From Pedobacter sp. MC2016-14 (lineage in GTDB: Bacteria; Bacteroidota; Bacteroidia; Sphingobacteriales; Sphingobacteriaceae), in contig NZ_JAJMPA010000001.1 of the NCBI RefSeq assembly GCF_020991475.1, positions 1,240,001 through 1,304,000 on the forward strand: a DNA stretch of 64,000 bases. The letters run 5' to 3'. The notes beneath the pieces were generated by a model, which did no database searches, was not told the origin of the DNA, and saw nothing but the letters and a program-made list of their open reading frames with translations. Shown in pieces: positions 24,134 to 32,818 of the stretch (its first letter is position 1; every line of letters starts with the position of its first letter). Position numbers and translations under genes: made by a program.

Positions 24134-26467
24134 ATGTTTAAGAAAAATAAGAACCTCAGTCAACAAGCCACACTTTTCCTTTTTACAGTTTTGATGTTTT
24201 TTAGCAGGCTTTTAAATGCCCAGGAAAATGTAGACATACTATCGTTTGGGGTACAGCAATCAGAGCAAATGCATAGGCTCCAGGCAAAGGATAGTCAGGT
24301 AATTAAAGGCGGGCTCAATCAGCCAGCTAGAGTTATGTTTCCTAAACAGCCAATAGGTTTTGAAGGTGGAAGTATCGCTTTTAAGATGGCCGTCGATCCT
24401 GAAAAACAAAATTATTTTAGTGTAAAGCTATGGGGGTCTGACAGAGATAAATCTATGATTTTACTGTTTTCTGAAGGGAAACAAGTAGGATACCGACACC
24501 TTGGAGATATTGACCTGCTTTGGTTGGGAAATGGGATGCCGGCTTTTAATGATCGTTTTTTTTATGTAACACTACCTATCCCTATTCAGCAAACCAAGGG
24601 AAAAACAAACATAGAACTAGAGCTTAGGTCTTACGGAGAAATTTGGGGTTACGGTGAGAATTTCGAGAAATATCAGAAAAATATGGCGGAGCCAAGCTTG
24701 GGCTTTTATAGAGCATATACACATACCGGAACCATGATAGCGCCAGGACGGGAAGAGATACAAGGTTCTCCAGTTGCTGAGCCCGAAATTCGGAAAGGCC
24801 CGGGCGAAGAGGTGTTGATTGAACTCAAAGACAGGGTGAACAAAGAACTTGCAGCTATCCTGAAATTACAAAGACCCGTAAATCAGCATGAAATTATGTT
24901 TCTTGCCCCGGCCTATGAAGTTAAATGGACTGTTGCCTACCATAATAAAGAGCTCATTGTAAAGGTAATGGAAGGAATGGATGCGCATTATCGGAAGTTT
25001 CTTAATGATCCTTCGCTACTTTATTCTGATAAAGCCATTTATAATGGCGATTGGCTGGTTACCGGGCCCATTGCCCGTGGCATCCGTGAGTTATGGCGGG
25101 AGTTGAGCCCCGTTGTTGACCAGACATTTGACGACGGTAAAGGAAACATGGTAACACACCGTAAAGCCTGGTCAATTTTGATGAAAGAAGCGGTTACCTA
25201 CAATTCAACACATAGAAGGCAGTACACCAACCAATCCATGATTATTGATATGTTTCTTTATGATTGTAATGAAGCGCTGCTGTTGTTGGAGCCATCATTG
25301 GCCATACCCAGAACAAAAGCTTTAAGATACTTACATGAATCTGTTGGCTTGCTGCCCTGGTTGGGTAAAGAAACAGCTCATGGTCCAGAGCGTATTCTGG
25401 GAGACAACTATCTGCAGCTTACAAAAAAAGGTTTAACCAAAGAATTGGGCTATGTAGGTTACTATGGCGAAGTGCTGGATTGGGTTGTAGATATGTACAA
25501 AACTACGGGGAAGCCAGGAGTGCCCAACTCCGGAGATCCGGAGATCAAAAAGCAATTGATAAAAATGATGATGGCCAGAAGTTACTTCAGGTATCCTTCC
25601 ATTTATGCAGAAGAGTATAAGGCTATGCGTGTAGAAGCTGTAGTGGGCTGGAGAGATAGTGGCCATTACCCTGGCGACGTGATCTACGGCGATCGTGGAA
25701 TGGCTTGGGATGCAACACCTTTGATGACAGCTGCAGCTACGCTGGATCCAGCGGCAATAGGCATTGCGCAACAGATGATTGCAGATAACCAGTTCTTTAA
25801 GATGGTAGCAGATAAAATGAAATTAAAAGGTATCCGGGTAACTAAAAGCCTGCTTAATATACCCGATGAGTATGTGCTGATCAGGGATCAGGAAAAACAA
25901 AAGTTTAGTCTGCCAATGAGCGATGGCATGCCGGATTTTATTTTTTCAGATGAAGAGGACGGCGTAATTGCCATTAAAAATGGTACCGAGCGTTTATATG
26001 CTTCCTTATACTGGAGAGCAAGAAATGCCGTAAACCGGCTGGCTAAGGTACATTACATCACTCCAATAATCGATAGGATCTCTAATGTCTATATAAATTC
26101 TGAGTATCAACCATCAGGGATGGAATATACAAGGCCAAACTGGGTTAACCTTGCGTTTATGGGCAATCGTGAATGGTATACCGGCATCACCTCTGCCCAT
26201 GAAGGCGAAGTGCTCCCAATTGCTAAAATCCCTAAAGACATCAAGTTTAAGCCAGGTGATGAAAATGTTTACGCAGGTAAAGCGAGCTTTTATACCATGG
26301 AATATGGCCAATATCTTATTGCCATGAATACCACAAATGACAAGAATTTTGAGCTAACCATTCCTGCGTCCTTTAAAAATGCAATGGATTTAAAGACGAA
26401 GAAGAAAATAAGCGCGCATACAATTAAGGTAAGTCCACTTTCAACTGTGGTCTATTACAAAAACTAG
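24134..26467 (+). CDS. Unassigned 777-residue secreted PUL protein
   Basis: Signal peptide to about residue 30 (SRLLNAQ). The N-terminal third is beta-rich (VKLWGSDRDKSMILLFSEG, IELELRSYGEIWGYGENF). The middle, about 280-640, is helix-rich and looks like an alpha/alpha toroid: HRRQYTNQSMIIDMFLYDC, ETAHGPERILGDNY, GYYGEVLDWVVDMY, VVGWRDSGHYPGDVIYG and GMAWDATPLMTAAATLDP. The end is a beta-sandwich. This beta/toroid/beta order resembles polysaccharide lyases and toroid hydrolases, but I cannot place it in a known family. The cluster of Trp, Arg, Asp, His and Tyr at about 500-540 is the best candidate active site. It lies between esterase and GH127 genes. Confidence 0.8.
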   Translation: MFKKNKNLSQQATLFLFTVLMFFSRLLNAQENVDILSFGVQQSEQMHRLQAKDSQVIKGGLNQPARVMFPKQPIGFEGGSIAFKMAVDPEKQNYFSVKLWGSDRDKSMILLFSEGKQVGYRHLGDIDLLWLGNGMPAFNDRFFYVTLPIPIQQTKGKTNIELELRSYGEIWGYGENFEKYQKNMAEPSLGFYRAYTHTGTMIAPGREEIQGSPVAEPEIRKGPGEEVLIELKDRVNKELAAILKLQRPVNQHEIMFLAPAYEVKWTVAYHNKELIVKVMEGMDAHYRKFLNDPSLLYSDKAIYNGDWLVTGPIARGIRELWRELSPVVDQTFDDGKGNMVTHRKAWSILMKEAVTYNSTHRRQYTNQSMIIDMFLYDCNEALLLLEPSLAIPRTKALRYLHESVGLLPWLGKETAHGPERILGDNYLQLTKKGLTKELGYVGYYGEVLDWVVDMYKTTGKPGVPNSGDPEIKKQLIKMMMARSYFRYPSIYAEEYKAMRVEAVVGWRDSGHYPGDVIYGDRGMAWDATPLMTAAATLDPAAIGIAQQMIADNQFFKMVADKMKLKGIRVTKSLLNIPDEYVLIRDQEKQKFSLPMSDGMPDFIFSDEEDGVIAIKNGTERLYASLYWRARNAVNRLAKVHYITPIIDRISNVYINSEYQPSGMEYTRPNWVNLAFMGNREWYTGITSAHEGEVLPIAKIPKDIKFKPGDENVYAGKASFYTMEYGQYLIAMNTTNDKNFELTIPASFKNAMDLKTKKKISAHTIKVSPLSTVVYYKN

Positions 26468-26473
26468 GAATAT

Positions 26474-28408
26474 ATGAAATATACATGTTTATACCTGGCT
26501 TTTTGGTTCAGTCCATTGTGTATAAGTGCACAATATGTTGGGCAGCACAAAAGCAAAATCGCCGTTACTACTAAAATACCCCTGAAGGCTTATAGTTTTG
26601 ACTTGCAGGATGTGAGGTTGCTGGACAGTAGGTTTAAGGAAAATATGGACCGGGAAGGGCGTTGGATGCTTTCTTTGCCTAACGAAAGACTGCTCCATAG
26701 CTTTAAAGTAAATGCTGGAATGTTAACGGATAAGAAAAGCAGTAAAACCAAGATGCCCCAGCCTTTGGGTGGCTGGGAATCATTGGATATGGAGCTCCGT
26801 GGTCATAGTGTTGGTCATTTACTCTCTGGTCTGTCGTTTCAGTATGCTTCTACAGGAGAAGATATTTTCAAGAGAAAAGCCGATAGCCTGGTTGCAGGTT
26901 TGGCACAAGTTCAGGTAACCCTTAATGAGGGCGGTTATTTAAGTGCATTTCCACAGCAGTATATCGACCGTAACATTAAAGGCACATCTGTATGGGCACC
27001 ATGGTATACCCTTCATAAAATCACAGCAGGATTAATTGATAGTTATTGGTATACCGGCAATCAACAAGCTTTAGATGTAGGAATCAAAATGGCTTCCTGG
27101 GCTTACCAAAAGTTGAATGGTTTATCGCCTGATCAACTGGCTGTTATGCTTCGTAATGAGTTTGGAGGTATGAACGAGGCCTGGTACAATTTATATTCTA
27201 TTACAGGCAACCACGAACATAAACGCCTGGGTGATCTTTTTTACCACAAAGCCGTACTTGATCCTTTAGCGGCCAAAGAAGATAAATTGTATAAAATGCA
27301 TGCCAATACCGTGATCCCAAAAGTTACCGGGGAAGCAAGGGCCTATGAATTGACCGGGGAAGCAAGGGAGAAGAGTATTACAACCTATTTCTGGGACAAC
27401 ATTGTCAATAAGCAGACCTATGTAATTGGCAGCAATAGCGATAAAGAACATTTTATAGAACCCGGAAAGATTTCAAAGTACATCACTGGCTACACGGGAG
27501 AAACTTGTAATACTTATAATATGCTCAAGGTGACCCGTCATTTATTTACATGGGACGCCGATGTGAAGTATGCAGATTATTACGAAAAGGCTTTGTATAA
27601 TCACATCCTTGGACAACAAGATCCTAAGACAGGAATGGTCTGTTATTTTACTCCGCTAAAACCCGGGGCTTTTAGGGTATATAGTACACGTGACAGTTCC
27701 TTTTGGTGTTGTGTAGGTTCGGGATTTGAAAGCCAGTCTAAATACGGGGAAGCTATTTATTACCATAATGATAATGGCATTTTTGTAAATTTGTTTATCC
27801 CATCTGTGTTAAACTGGAAAGAAAAAGGATTTAAAGTTCGCCAGGAAACAAACTATCCAGAAGAAGCAACTACCCGCTTTTTTATCGAGGAGGTCAATAA
27901 CGAGGTGTTGCCGTTGTACATCCGATACCCAAATTGGGCAACGCTGGGTGCCAAAATCAAAATCAATGGTAAGCCAGTTAAAATTAATCAGGATGCGGGC
28001 AGCTATATTTCTCTAAGCCGGAAATGGAAAAAAGGAGATGAAATAGAGGTCACCTATCCTATGTCTTTGAAGCTTGAAGCTACACCTGATAATCCTAAGA
28101 TTGCCGCCATTACGTACGGGCCTGTTGTATTGGCCGGAGAAATGGGAACAGAAGGAATGAAAACGCCACAGCCTTATCATGATCCCAAAGATCCTTATCA
28201 ATATTATGATTACGATTATAATATCCCTGCAAACCTGGTTCATGGTTTAAATGCCAAAGGCCAACAAATCTGGGAATGGCTTAAGCCAGTTAAAGGTCAG
28301 CCTTTAACTTTTAGTACAACGAATACAGTCAACGGTTCAGCGGTCACCCTTGTACCTTATTATAACCTGCATCGCCAGCGGTATGTGGTTTATTGGGACG
28401 TAAATTAA
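26474..28408 (+). CDS. GH127-type glycoside hydrolase (DUF1680)
   Basis: 644 residues with signal peptide. DUF1680/GH127 features: VRLLDSRFKENMDREGRWML, GGWESLDMELRGHSVGHLLS, APWYTLHKITAGLID, EFGGMNEAWYNLY, then GETCNTYNM with Glu343 and Cys345 and SSFWCCVGSG with Cys412 and Cys413. In bifidobacterial beta-L-arabinofuranosidase HypBA1 the matching Glu and three Cys bind zinc, with one Cys as nucleophile, so the metal/thiolate site looks complete. The family also includes aceric acid hydrolases of rhamnogalacturonan II, so arabinofuranosidase is likely but not certain. Starts 6 nt after the preceding gene. Confidence 0.92.
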   Translation: MKYTCLYLAFWFSPLCISAQYVGQHKSKIAVTTKIPLKAYSFDLQDVRLLDSRFKENMDREGRWMLSLPNERLLHSFKVNAGMLTDKKSSKTKMPQPLGGWESLDMELRGHSVGHLLSGLSFQYASTGEDIFKRKADSLVAGLAQVQVTLNEGGYLSAFPQQYIDRNIKGTSVWAPWYTLHKITAGLIDSYWYTGNQQALDVGIKMASWAYQKLNGLSPDQLAVMLRNEFGGMNEAWYNLYSITGNHEHKRLGDLFYHKAVLDPLAAKEDKLYKMHANTVIPKVTGEARAYELTGEAREKSITTYFWDNIVNKQTYVIGSNSDKEHFIEPGKISKYITGYTGETCNTYNMLKVTRHLFTWDADVKYADYYEKALYNHILGQQDPKTGMVCYFTPLKPGAFRVYSTRDSSFWCCVGSGFESQSKYGEAIYYHNDNGIFVNLFIPSVLNWKEKGFKVRQETNYPEEATTRFFIEEVNNEVLPLYIRYPNWATLGAKIKINGKPVKINQDAGSYISLSRKWKKGDEIEVTYPMSLKLEATPDNPKIAAITYGPVVLAGEMGTEGMKTPQPYHDPKDPYQYYDYDYNIPANLVHGLNAKGQQIWEWLKPVKGQPLTFSTTNTVNGSAVTLVPYYNLHRQRYVVYWDVN

Positions 28409-28431
28409 AACATGATCATAAATACTTATTG

Positions 28432-30075
28432 ATGAGCCTTTCTATTCTTGTAAAATCAACTTTTAAAGCTGCGCTGTTTCTTTTGATTGCCCAAATCTCT
28501 TTTGGACAAAGCAAATTTATATCCAAAACCTGGGTTTCAGACCAGGGAGATGGAACCTATAAGAACCCGGTGTTGCATGCAGATTACTCAGATCCTGATG
28601 CCATTAGGGTGGGTGACGACTATTACCTGACCGCTTCAAGTTTTAACTGCATTCCTGGTTTACCTATTCTGCATTCTAAAGATTTAGTAAATTGGAAACT
28701 GATCAATTATGCGCTTAAAAAGCAAGAGCCTGAAGAATTATACAGCAGCCCACAACATGGCAAGGGCGTATGGGCACCCAGTATCATCTTTTACAAGGGG
28801 GAATACCGCATTTATTATCCAGACCCTGATTTTGGTGTATTTATGGTGAAAGCAAAAGACCCGGCAGGGGATTGGGAAAAGCCAGTATTGGTGCTGCCAG
28901 GCAAAGGGATTATTGACCCAAGTTCATTTTGGGATGAAGATGGGAAAGCTTATCTGGCCATTGCCTGGGCAGGAAGCCGTGCAGGTGTAAATAGTTTGCT
29001 GACCGTTTTTCCCATGAATGCCGACGGTACTAAGGTTACTGCTGAAGGCACTCATGTTTTTGACGGACATAAAAACCACCATACGGTAGAAGGCCCTAAG
29101 TTTTACAAGCGTAATGGTTATTATTATTTGTTTGCCCCGGCAGGAGGGGTAGCTACGGGTTGGCAATTGGTGCTGCGGTCTAAAAATATTTATGGGCCTT
29201 ATGAAGAGCAGGTGGTTATGGATCAAGGCAAGACCAATATCAATGGACCACATCAGGGTGCCTTGCTGCAAACCCAAACCAAAGAAGACTGGTTCCTGCA
29301 TTTTCAGGATAAAGGTCCATATGGTCGTGTACTGCATTTGCAGCCGGTTAAATGGGTAAACAACTGGCCTGTTATTGGTGAAGACCTGGATGGGGATGGA
29401 AAAGGAGAACCTGTACATTCACATGTAAAACCAAATGTGGCTAAGGTTTATCCGGTTTCAACGCCTCCGGAAAATGATGAATTTAATGGTGATAAGTTAG
29501 GCCTGCAATGGCAATGGCATGCCAATTCTAGATTACAATGGAGTGCTCAGATCAGAAATTCGGGACACCTTAGACTCTTTGCGTTTTCTACACCAAAAGA
29601 TGCCGTAAATCTTTGGCCAGTACCAAATTTATTACTTCAAAAGTTCCCGGCTCCGGATTTTACAGCGACAACAAAAGTTACCTTTACGACGGAATGGGAC
29701 GTTTGGCAAACAAAAAAGGCAGGTTTACTTATTATGGGAAATGACTATGCTTATTTGTCTGTTACTAAAAACGAAAAGGGGTACCAGGTCAATCAAGTGG
29801 TCTGCAAAAATGCATTGGAGGGACAAACGGAAACGGTAGTAGAAACCAGATCTTTAGAGACCGCAACTGTTTATATGCGGGTACAGGTAAAAGCACCATT
29901 AGCAGAATGCCAGTTTTCTTACAGTGAAGACGGCGTTAATTTTAAACCTATAGGAGTTATATTTAAGGCAGTACAAGACAAATGGATTGGAGCGAAAATT
30001 GGCATATTTAGCACCAGTAGTCCGGAAGTGCGTACTGGTGGTTATGCAGATTTTGATTGGTTTAGGTTGCAATAA
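28432..30075 (+). CDS. GH43 glycoside hydrolase with C-terminal beta-sandwich
   Basis: 547 residues from the ATG at 28432, the first start giving a clean signal peptide (ending ISFGQ); an upstream TTG at 28393 overlaps the GH127 gene. The five-bladed propeller (about 40-330) has HADYSDPDAIRVGDDYYLTA (base Asp54), GIIDPSSFWDEDGKAYLA (Asp162) and VEGPKFYKRNGYYYLF (acid Glu220). The C-terminal 200 residues form a concanavalin-like sandwich as in xylosidase/arabinofuranosidase members. Substrate is probably an arabinosyl or xylosyl side chain. Confidence 0.92.
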   Translation: MSLSILVKSTFKAALFLLIAQISFGQSKFISKTWVSDQGDGTYKNPVLHADYSDPDAIRVGDDYYLTASSFNCIPGLPILHSKDLVNWKLINYALKKQEPEELYSSPQHGKGVWAPSIIFYKGEYRIYYPDPDFGVFMVKAKDPAGDWEKPVLVLPGKGIIDPSSFWDEDGKAYLAIAWAGSRAGVNSLLTVFPMNADGTKVTAEGTHVFDGHKNHHTVEGPKFYKRNGYYYLFAPAGGVATGWQLVLRSKNIYGPYEEQVVMDQGKTNINGPHQGALLQTQTKEDWFLHFQDKGPYGRVLHLQPVKWVNNWPVIGEDLDGDGKGEPVHSHVKPNVAKVYPVSTPPENDEFNGDKLGLQWQWHANSRLQWSAQIRNSGHLRLFAFSTPKDAVNLWPVPNLLLQKFPAPDFTATTKVTFTTEWDVWQTKKAGLLIMGNDYAYLSVTKNEKGYQVNQVVCKNALEGQTETVVETRSLETATVYMRVQVKAPLAECQFSYSEDGVNFKPIGVIFKAVQDKWIGAKIGIFSTSSPEVRTGGYADFDWFRLQ

Positions 30076-30140
30076 AGTATCAGATTTGAGTATCCACAAT
30101 TGATATCGGTGTCTATAAATAGACAAAACCTAGTTTAACT

Positions 30141-31178
30141 ATGAAATACAGCATACTGTACTTACAAATTTTAGGTGTAATGGCTTTCCTGTTTACATTG
30201 CCAGCCTCTACATGTTTTGCTCAAGAGCAAAGTAAAATTAGTCCCGGTGAAATATGGCCCGATAGGGATGGTAATCATATCCAGGCCCATGGTGGCGGCA
30301 TCTTAAAAATCAAAAATACTTATTACTGGTATGGTGAGCAGCGTAGACAGGGGCTAGATACGAATTTCAGGTATGTGAGCTGTTATGCATCAAAGGATTT
30401 GATAAATTGGGAATTTAAAGGGGATGCCTTAAAACTGGGGGGCTTAGATACATTATTAGGCCATAAGTGGGTTTTGGAACGCCCAAAAGTATTCTATAAT
30501 CCAAAGACTAAAAAATTCGTTATGTATATGCATATTGACGGTAAGTACAAACGGGGTACTACGTCCTCTACGGTTACGAATAATTATACCTATGCCAGTG
30601 TTGGGGTTGCAATAAGTGACAAGCCTGCCGGACCATTTAAATATCTAAAATGTTTCCGCCCCCTGGGGCATGAAAGCCGGGACATTGGACAGTTTGTAGA
30701 CGATGACGGCACTGCTTATTTAATCTTTGAGGACCGTCCTGCTAAGGGATTCCACATCGCAAAGCTATCTGACGATTACCTTACAGTTGAAAAGGATGTC
30801 TGTTTGATCAAGGCTCCTTTGGAAGGTGGCGCCATTGTTCATTATAATGGCTTGTATTACGCTATCGGCTCTGCTTTGACGGGTTGGAGACCTAACCCTA
30901 ATTTATATGCAACAGCAACTAGTCTTTCAGGTCCCTGGTCCGAATTTAAAGACATCGCCCCATCAGAAACGAATACCTACGGTTCGCAGTCCACACTTAT
31001 GTTAAAAATAACAGGGAGTAAAAAGACAGCAGTAATCTTTATGGGGGATATCTGGAAACCAAAAACGCAATGGGACTCCCGTTATCTATGGATGCCATTA
31101 GAGATTGGAGAGGGGAAGTTATGGTTGCCTAAGCCAGAACCCTGGACAATAAACCTGAAAACTGGAGAAACAAAATAA
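30141..31178 (+). CDS. Divergent GH43-type enzyme (exo-galactanase-like)
   Basis: 345 residues with signal peptide (ending STCFAQ). One five-bladed propeller: WPDRDGNHIQAHGGGILKIK, NTYYWYGEQRR, VLERPKVFYN (general acid Glu), ESRDIGQFVDDDGTAYLIF, EGGAIVHYNGLYYAIGS. The usual ADP base motif at the first strand is replaced by IQAHGGG, as in GH43 subfamily 24 exo-beta-1,3-galactanases and related subfamilies that lack the canonical Asp base. Action on galactan or arabinogalactan side chains is plausible. It precedes the esterase-like gene by 1 nt. Confidence 0.85.
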   Translation: MKYSILYLQILGVMAFLFTLPASTCFAQEQSKISPGEIWPDRDGNHIQAHGGGILKIKNTYYWYGEQRRQGLDTNFRYVSCYASKDLINWEFKGDALKLGGLDTLLGHKWVLERPKVFYNPKTKKFVMYMHIDGKYKRGTTSSTVTNNYTYASVGVAISDKPAGPFKYLKCFRPLGHESRDIGQFVDDDGTAYLIFEDRPAKGFHIAKLSDDYLTVEKDVCLIKAPLEGGAIVHYNGLYYAIGSALTGWRPNPNLYATATSLSGPWSEFKDIAPSETNTYGSQSTLMLKITGSKKTAVIFMGDIWKPKTQWDSRYLWMPLEIGEGKLWLPKPEPWTINLKTGETK

Positions 31179-31179
31179 G

Positions 31180-32805
31180 ATGTCAAAATACATAACTTAT
31201 ATCTTAACAATACTTATCGCAAATACCTGTTTGCTTTTATTTTCTAATGAAAGCCGGGCTGCAGAATGGCAGTGGTCAGTACCTGTTGAAGGCATAATTT
31301 CAGCTGAGACAAAAGAACATCCGACGGCATTTTTGTGGATCCCGCCAAATTGCAAACAAGTCCGGGGAATTGTGGTTGGACAGCATAATATGTTGGAAGA
31401 AGGGATACTTGAACATACGGCCTTTCGCAAAAAAATGACTAAGCTGGGCTTCGCAGAAATCTGGATCACACCGGGCATGGATATGATCTTTAAATTCCAA
31501 AATGTAGCGGTATTTAATGACATGATGAAAAGTCTTGCTCATAAATCAGGATATTCAGAACTTGAATTTTCGCCTATCGTTCCTATAGGGCATTCGGCAG
31601 CGGCAAGTTATCCATGGAATTTTGGGGCATGTAATCCATCGAGGACGCTTGCAATGTTGTCCATTCATGGCGATGCCCCAGTCAGTAACCTTACTGGAAG
31701 TGGACAGCCAAACCCGGATTGGGGAACGCATAATATTGATGGCATTCCGGGCTTGATGGTAATGGGAGAATATGAATGGTGGGAGGAGCGGATTATCCCT
31801 GCAATGAAATATAAAAAATTACATCCCAAAGCCGTTATCTCCTATCTTGCTGATGCTGGAAATGGACATTTTGATTATTCAGATGAATTGATAGATTTTT
31901 TGGGGATGTTTATTACTAAAGTGGCTAACGTGAGACTTCCGTCAAAGATGCCGCTGAACAAACCTGTATTGTTAAAGCCGATTGATCCTGATGAAGGATG
32001 GTTAGTAGACAAATGGCGTAGGGATAAACCCCTGGAGGCTGAAGCGGCGAGGTATAACCGGTATAAAGGGAATAAAGAGGAAGCGGGCTGGGCCCTGGAT
32101 GGAAGGATGGCCAGAGCTACAGAAAGTTATTACGTTAGGGCAAGGGCTAAATTGCCACAATACATTGGCTATATACAGGAGGGTAAATTATTAGCGCCTG
32201 CAGGTTTCTCAGGCTTCAATCCTAAATTTAAGCCTCATGCTGATGGAATTTCATTTAACATATCGGCAGTTTACCTTGATTCTGTAGGTGGAAAAAGGGC
32301 TGCAAAGGGGTATTCAAAATCTAAAATTCACATCAGTAGAATTTGCGGCCCTATTGAAAAAGTGGATGATACTACATTTAAAGTTGCATTTTACAGGATG
32401 GGTTTCAACAATCCAAAGCGTTCAAATGATGTTTGGCTGATGGCAAGAAGCGCCGGAGATGAAAAGTACAAATCGGCCGTGCAGCAAGCAGATATGCGGA
32501 TTCCGCTAAAAAACACTGAGGGAAGCGAGCAGTATATTTCATTTCCTATAATTCCTGCGCAAGAAGTGGGCTTAAAATCCATGATGTTGAATGCTATGTC
32601 AAGCTCAGGTATGCCCGTGTTTTACTATGTAAAAGAAGGACCTGCTGAAATTTGGGAAAATAAGCTCATGTTCACAGAAATTCCTCCAAGAAGCAAATTC
32701 CCTTTAAAGGTTACGGTAGTGGCATGGCAGTATGGGCGTAGTGTTTTACCTATGGTGAAGAGTGCTGAACCTGTTGAGCTAAGCTTTTATATTCATAAAA
32801 ATTAA
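31180..32805 (+). CDS. Putative secreted esterase, alpha/beta-hydrolase fold
   Basis: 541 residues with signal peptide (to about 27). Residues about 45-250 look like an alpha/beta hydrolase: RGIVVGQHNMLEEG, VPIGHSAAASYPWNFG with nucleophile Ser139, GIPGLMVMGEYEWWEER (possible acid Glu) and AGNGHFDYSDE with His230. The rest, after a DPDEGWLVDKWRRDKP linker, is a beta-rich domain of unknown type. Such proteins are common in Bacteroidetes PULs without tested function; acetyl- or feruloyl-ester removal is inferred only. Confidence 0.75.
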   Translation: MSKYITYILTILIANTCLLLFSNESRAAEWQWSVPVEGIISAETKEHPTAFLWIPPNCKQVRGIVVGQHNMLEEGILEHTAFRKKMTKLGFAEIWITPGMDMIFKFQNVAVFNDMMKSLAHKSGYSELEFSPIVPIGHSAAASYPWNFGACNPSRTLAMLSIHGDAPVSNLTGSGQPNPDWGTHNIDGIPGLMVMGEYEWWEERIIPAMKYKKLHPKAVISYLADAGNGHFDYSDELIDFLGMFITKVANVRLPSKMPLNKPVLLKPIDPDEGWLVDKWRRDKPLEAEAARYNRYKGNKEEAGWALDGRMARATESYYVRARAKLPQYIGYIQEGKLLAPAGFSGFNPKFKPHADGISFNISAVYLDSVGGKRAAKGYSKSKIHISRICGPIEKVDDTTFKVAFYRMGFNNPKRSNDVWLMARSAGDEKYKSAVQQADMRIPLKNTEGSEQYISFPIIPAQEVGLKSMMLNAMSSSGMPVFYYVKEGPAEIWENKLMFTEIPPRSKFPLKVTVVAWQYGRSVLPMVKSAEPVELSFYIHKN

Positions 32806-32818
32806 AATTCTATAAATA

